DNA from: Thermoplasmata archaeon
GTDB taxonomy: Archaea; Thermoplasmatota; Thermoplasmata; Lutacidiplasmatales; UBA184
Assembly (NCBI GenBank): GCA_021792485.1
Contig: JAJYUO010000054.1
Span: 1-8,095 of the forward strand
DNA: 8,095 nt
Reading direction: 5' to 3'
The notes under the pieces were generated by a model. It saw nothing but the letters and a program-made list of their open reading frames with translations, did no database searches and was not told the origin of the DNA. Of the stretch, positions 7,062 to 8,095 are shown one piece after another. Position 1 is the stretch's first letter. The number at the start of each line of letters is the position of its first letter. Both the position numbers and the translations under genes were made by a program.

Positions 7062-7861
7062 CCGCGATGGCGCCGAGCCGACCGACGGGCCGGTGCCCGG
7101 GTCGGGCCCTCCGATGGCAAGAGCCCTCCCGCCAGAAGGTGTTCGAGGAGGGTCTCGTGCTTGCGTTCGTCCGACGCCATGCTCTCCCACAGGAGCCCCA
7201 TCACGCCGCCCAGTCGCCGCGTGAGACCGGGGACGGTCTCCGCCTCGGCGACCTTCTCCTTGCGGATGAGGCGCTCGATGTCCGAGCGCGTCACGCCCGT
7301 CGCGACCGTGTCGGTGAGGCCCCGGTCGAGGTAGCTCGCGAGCGAAGCGACGATCTCGGCGTGGCGCAGGCTGTCCGACGCGATCTGGCGGAAGATCGCC
7401 CGGGTCAGTTCGTCCCGAGCCTTCTGCGCGAGACGCATGCAGTCCGCGACCGCGGCGTGCTCCAGGGTCGCCCGGCGGCCGAGGCCGGCGACGACCTCCC
7501 GGTCCGCCGGTTCGGGAGCCGGGGCGGGCAAAGGTGGCATCGGGGAACGCCGTGACGCTCCGGCGCTGGCGAGCTCGCGCGCTCCCTCGAGGACGAGCCC
7601 GGGCGAATACTCCTGGGGGTGATCGACCGCGAGGAGCTGTTGAGCGATCCCTCGGGCGATGCGACGTGGCTCGTCTCGGGCGCCGATGGCGGCGAGTTGC
7701 GGCCGCAGTCGCTTACCGGAGAGGTACTGAGAGACAGCGGAGGGGACGAGACCGAGGAGCTCGGCGGCTTCCCGCTCCGACGTGCCGTAGGAGTGGACCA
7801 ACTCGTGTGCGACGAGCGCTTGGGTGAGCTGAACGTACGTGGCCGGGGCGAACTCCGACAT
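7058..7861 (-). CDS. HTH transcriptional regulator with C-terminal ferritin-like domain
   Basis: A predicted 267-residue cytosolic DNA-binding protein. Residues 8-55 resemble the helix-turn-helix of archaeal COG2522-type regulators (ELVHSYGTSEREAAELLG then SAVSQYLSGKR). Residues 105-120 form a proline-rich linker. Residues 121-245 look like four long helices of the ferritin/rubrerythrin kind. E134-H135 lie in the first, DSLRH (163-167) and E169 in the second, several Glu (202, 206, 208) in the third, and a clear ExxH (E232, H235) in the fourth. The second-helix ExxH is SxxH here, so di-iron binding is uncertain. The only cysteine is C141. The tail is Arg-rich. I chose the ATG at 7861 because the 51-residue upstream extension (to 8014) has no domain character and lies before the HTH. 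No good Shine-Dalgarno precedes it; a TATA-like site about 25 nt upstream fits a leaderless transcript. The gene converges on endA. A redox- or iron-sensing role is inference. Confidence 0.72.
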   Translation of the reverse strand: MSEFAPATYVQLTQALVAHELVHSYGTSEREAAELLGLVPSAVSQYLSGKRLRPQLAAIGARDEPRRIARGIAQQLLAVDHPQEYSPGLVLEGARELASAGASRRSPMPPLPAPAPEPADREVVAGLGRRATLEHAAVADCMRLAQKARDELTRAIFRQIASDSLRHAEIVASLASYLDRGLTDTVATGVTRSDIERLIRKEKVAEAETVPGLTRRLGGVMGLLWESMASDERKHETLLEHLLAGGLLPSEGPTRAPARRSARRHRG

Positions 7862-8095
7862 GCGCGCTTCACGGCCCGTCCCTATTTCAGCCGCTCCCAC
7901 CGCGAGCGGGCCCGGCGCGGCTTCGCAGCGGTCCGGTCGCCCGCAACGTCGAGCGACCGCGCTAGGCCGTGGGCCCGTTGCTCGTCGCGGCGAGCACGCC
8001 GTCGTAAGCAACATCGGAACATTCCTGACAATAGTGTTCTATATGCTCATAGCGGTATCGATGCTCTTTGCTATACAGATATTCATGTCAGGGGC
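7862..8095. other. Intergenic region with AT-rich right end
   Basis: No gene is securely identified in these 234 bases. The left part (to about 8010) is GC-rich and holds the TATA-like site of the regulator. Bases 8018-8090 drop to about 37% GC by hand count. This AT-rich part holds TCTATATG (8038-8045), an imperfect dyad CTATATGCTCATAG (8039-8052), ATGCTC repeated at 8043 and 8061, and a widely spaced inverted pair CCTGACA (8024-8030) / TGTCAGG (8086-8092). A plus-strand frame with ATGs at 8043, 8061 and 8085 is open to the edge and reads MLIAVSMLFAIQIFMSG. It could be the start of a membrane or secreted protein, or chance. The composition and dyads suit a promoter/operator zone, possibly for a rightward gene outside the window. 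Confidence 0.5.
7881..7890 (-). promoter_or_regulatory. Possible TATA box of the HTH-ferritin regulator
   Basis: Read on the minus strand this is CTGAAATAGG, an AT-rich island in GC-rich surroundings, centred about 25 nt before the A of the ATG at 7861. That is where an archaeal TATA box would sit if transcription starts at the start codon. The lack of a Shine-Dalgarno is consistent. No clear BRE was identified. Confidence 0.35.

Noticed and set aside
7862..8014. 51-residue N-terminal extension of the HTH-ferritin regulator starting at 8014
   Set aside because: The extension is Arg/Pro/Ala-rich without domain character, the HTH begins just after the ATG at 7861, and a TATA-like site lies inside the extension.

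Overview
The window looks like a piece of a high-GC archaeal genome. The evidence is three consecutive enzymes of archaeal ether-lipid synthesis, a two-repeat archaeal tRNA-splicing endonuclease, the archaea-specific DUF2070 membrane family, and frequent GTG starts with tight stop/start overlaps. A Thermoplasmata-like (Thermoplasmatota) lineage is my best guess. That rests on gene content and was not tested phylogenetically.

Bases 2-7061 (+ strand) form one dense, apparently co-transcribed run of seven genes: a 5'-truncated UbiA prenyltransferase (probable digeranylgeranylglyceryl phosphate synthase), geranylgeranylglyceryl phosphate synthase, a DUF2070 membrane protein, an unusually long M20 metallohydrolase, CDP-archaeol synthase (carS), orotate phosphoribosyltransferase (pyrE) and tRNA-intron endonuclease (endA). 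Junctions are overlaps of 4, 11, 7 (or 4) and 4 nt, or gaps of 27 and 12 nt, so translational coupling is likely. The operon promoter must lie left of the window. The lipid enzymes cover consecutive steps: GGPP + glycerol-1-phosphate to GGGP, a second GGPP to DGGGP, then CTP activation to CDP-archaeol. DUF2070 and the M20 enzyme sit inside this set. DUF2070 is therefore a guilt-by-association candidate for a role at the membrane or in lipid metabolism.

Bases 7058-7861 (- strand) carry a convergent gene. Its stop codon shares the palindrome CTAG with the endA stop. The product has an N-terminal helix-turn-helix resembling archaeal COG2522-type regulators, a proline-rich linker, and a C-terminal helical region that looks like a partly degenerate ferritin/rubrerythrin-like domain. 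This possible iron- or oxidant-responsive regulator is the most unusual gene here.

Bases 7862-8095 hold no securely identified gene. The part next to the regulator is GC-rich with one TATA-like element. The last ~75 bases are AT-rich (about 37% GC by hand count) and contain dyad sequences plus the possible start of a hydrophobic ORF running off the right edge. No rRNA, tRNA, CRISPR array, insertion sequence or convincing terminator was seen.
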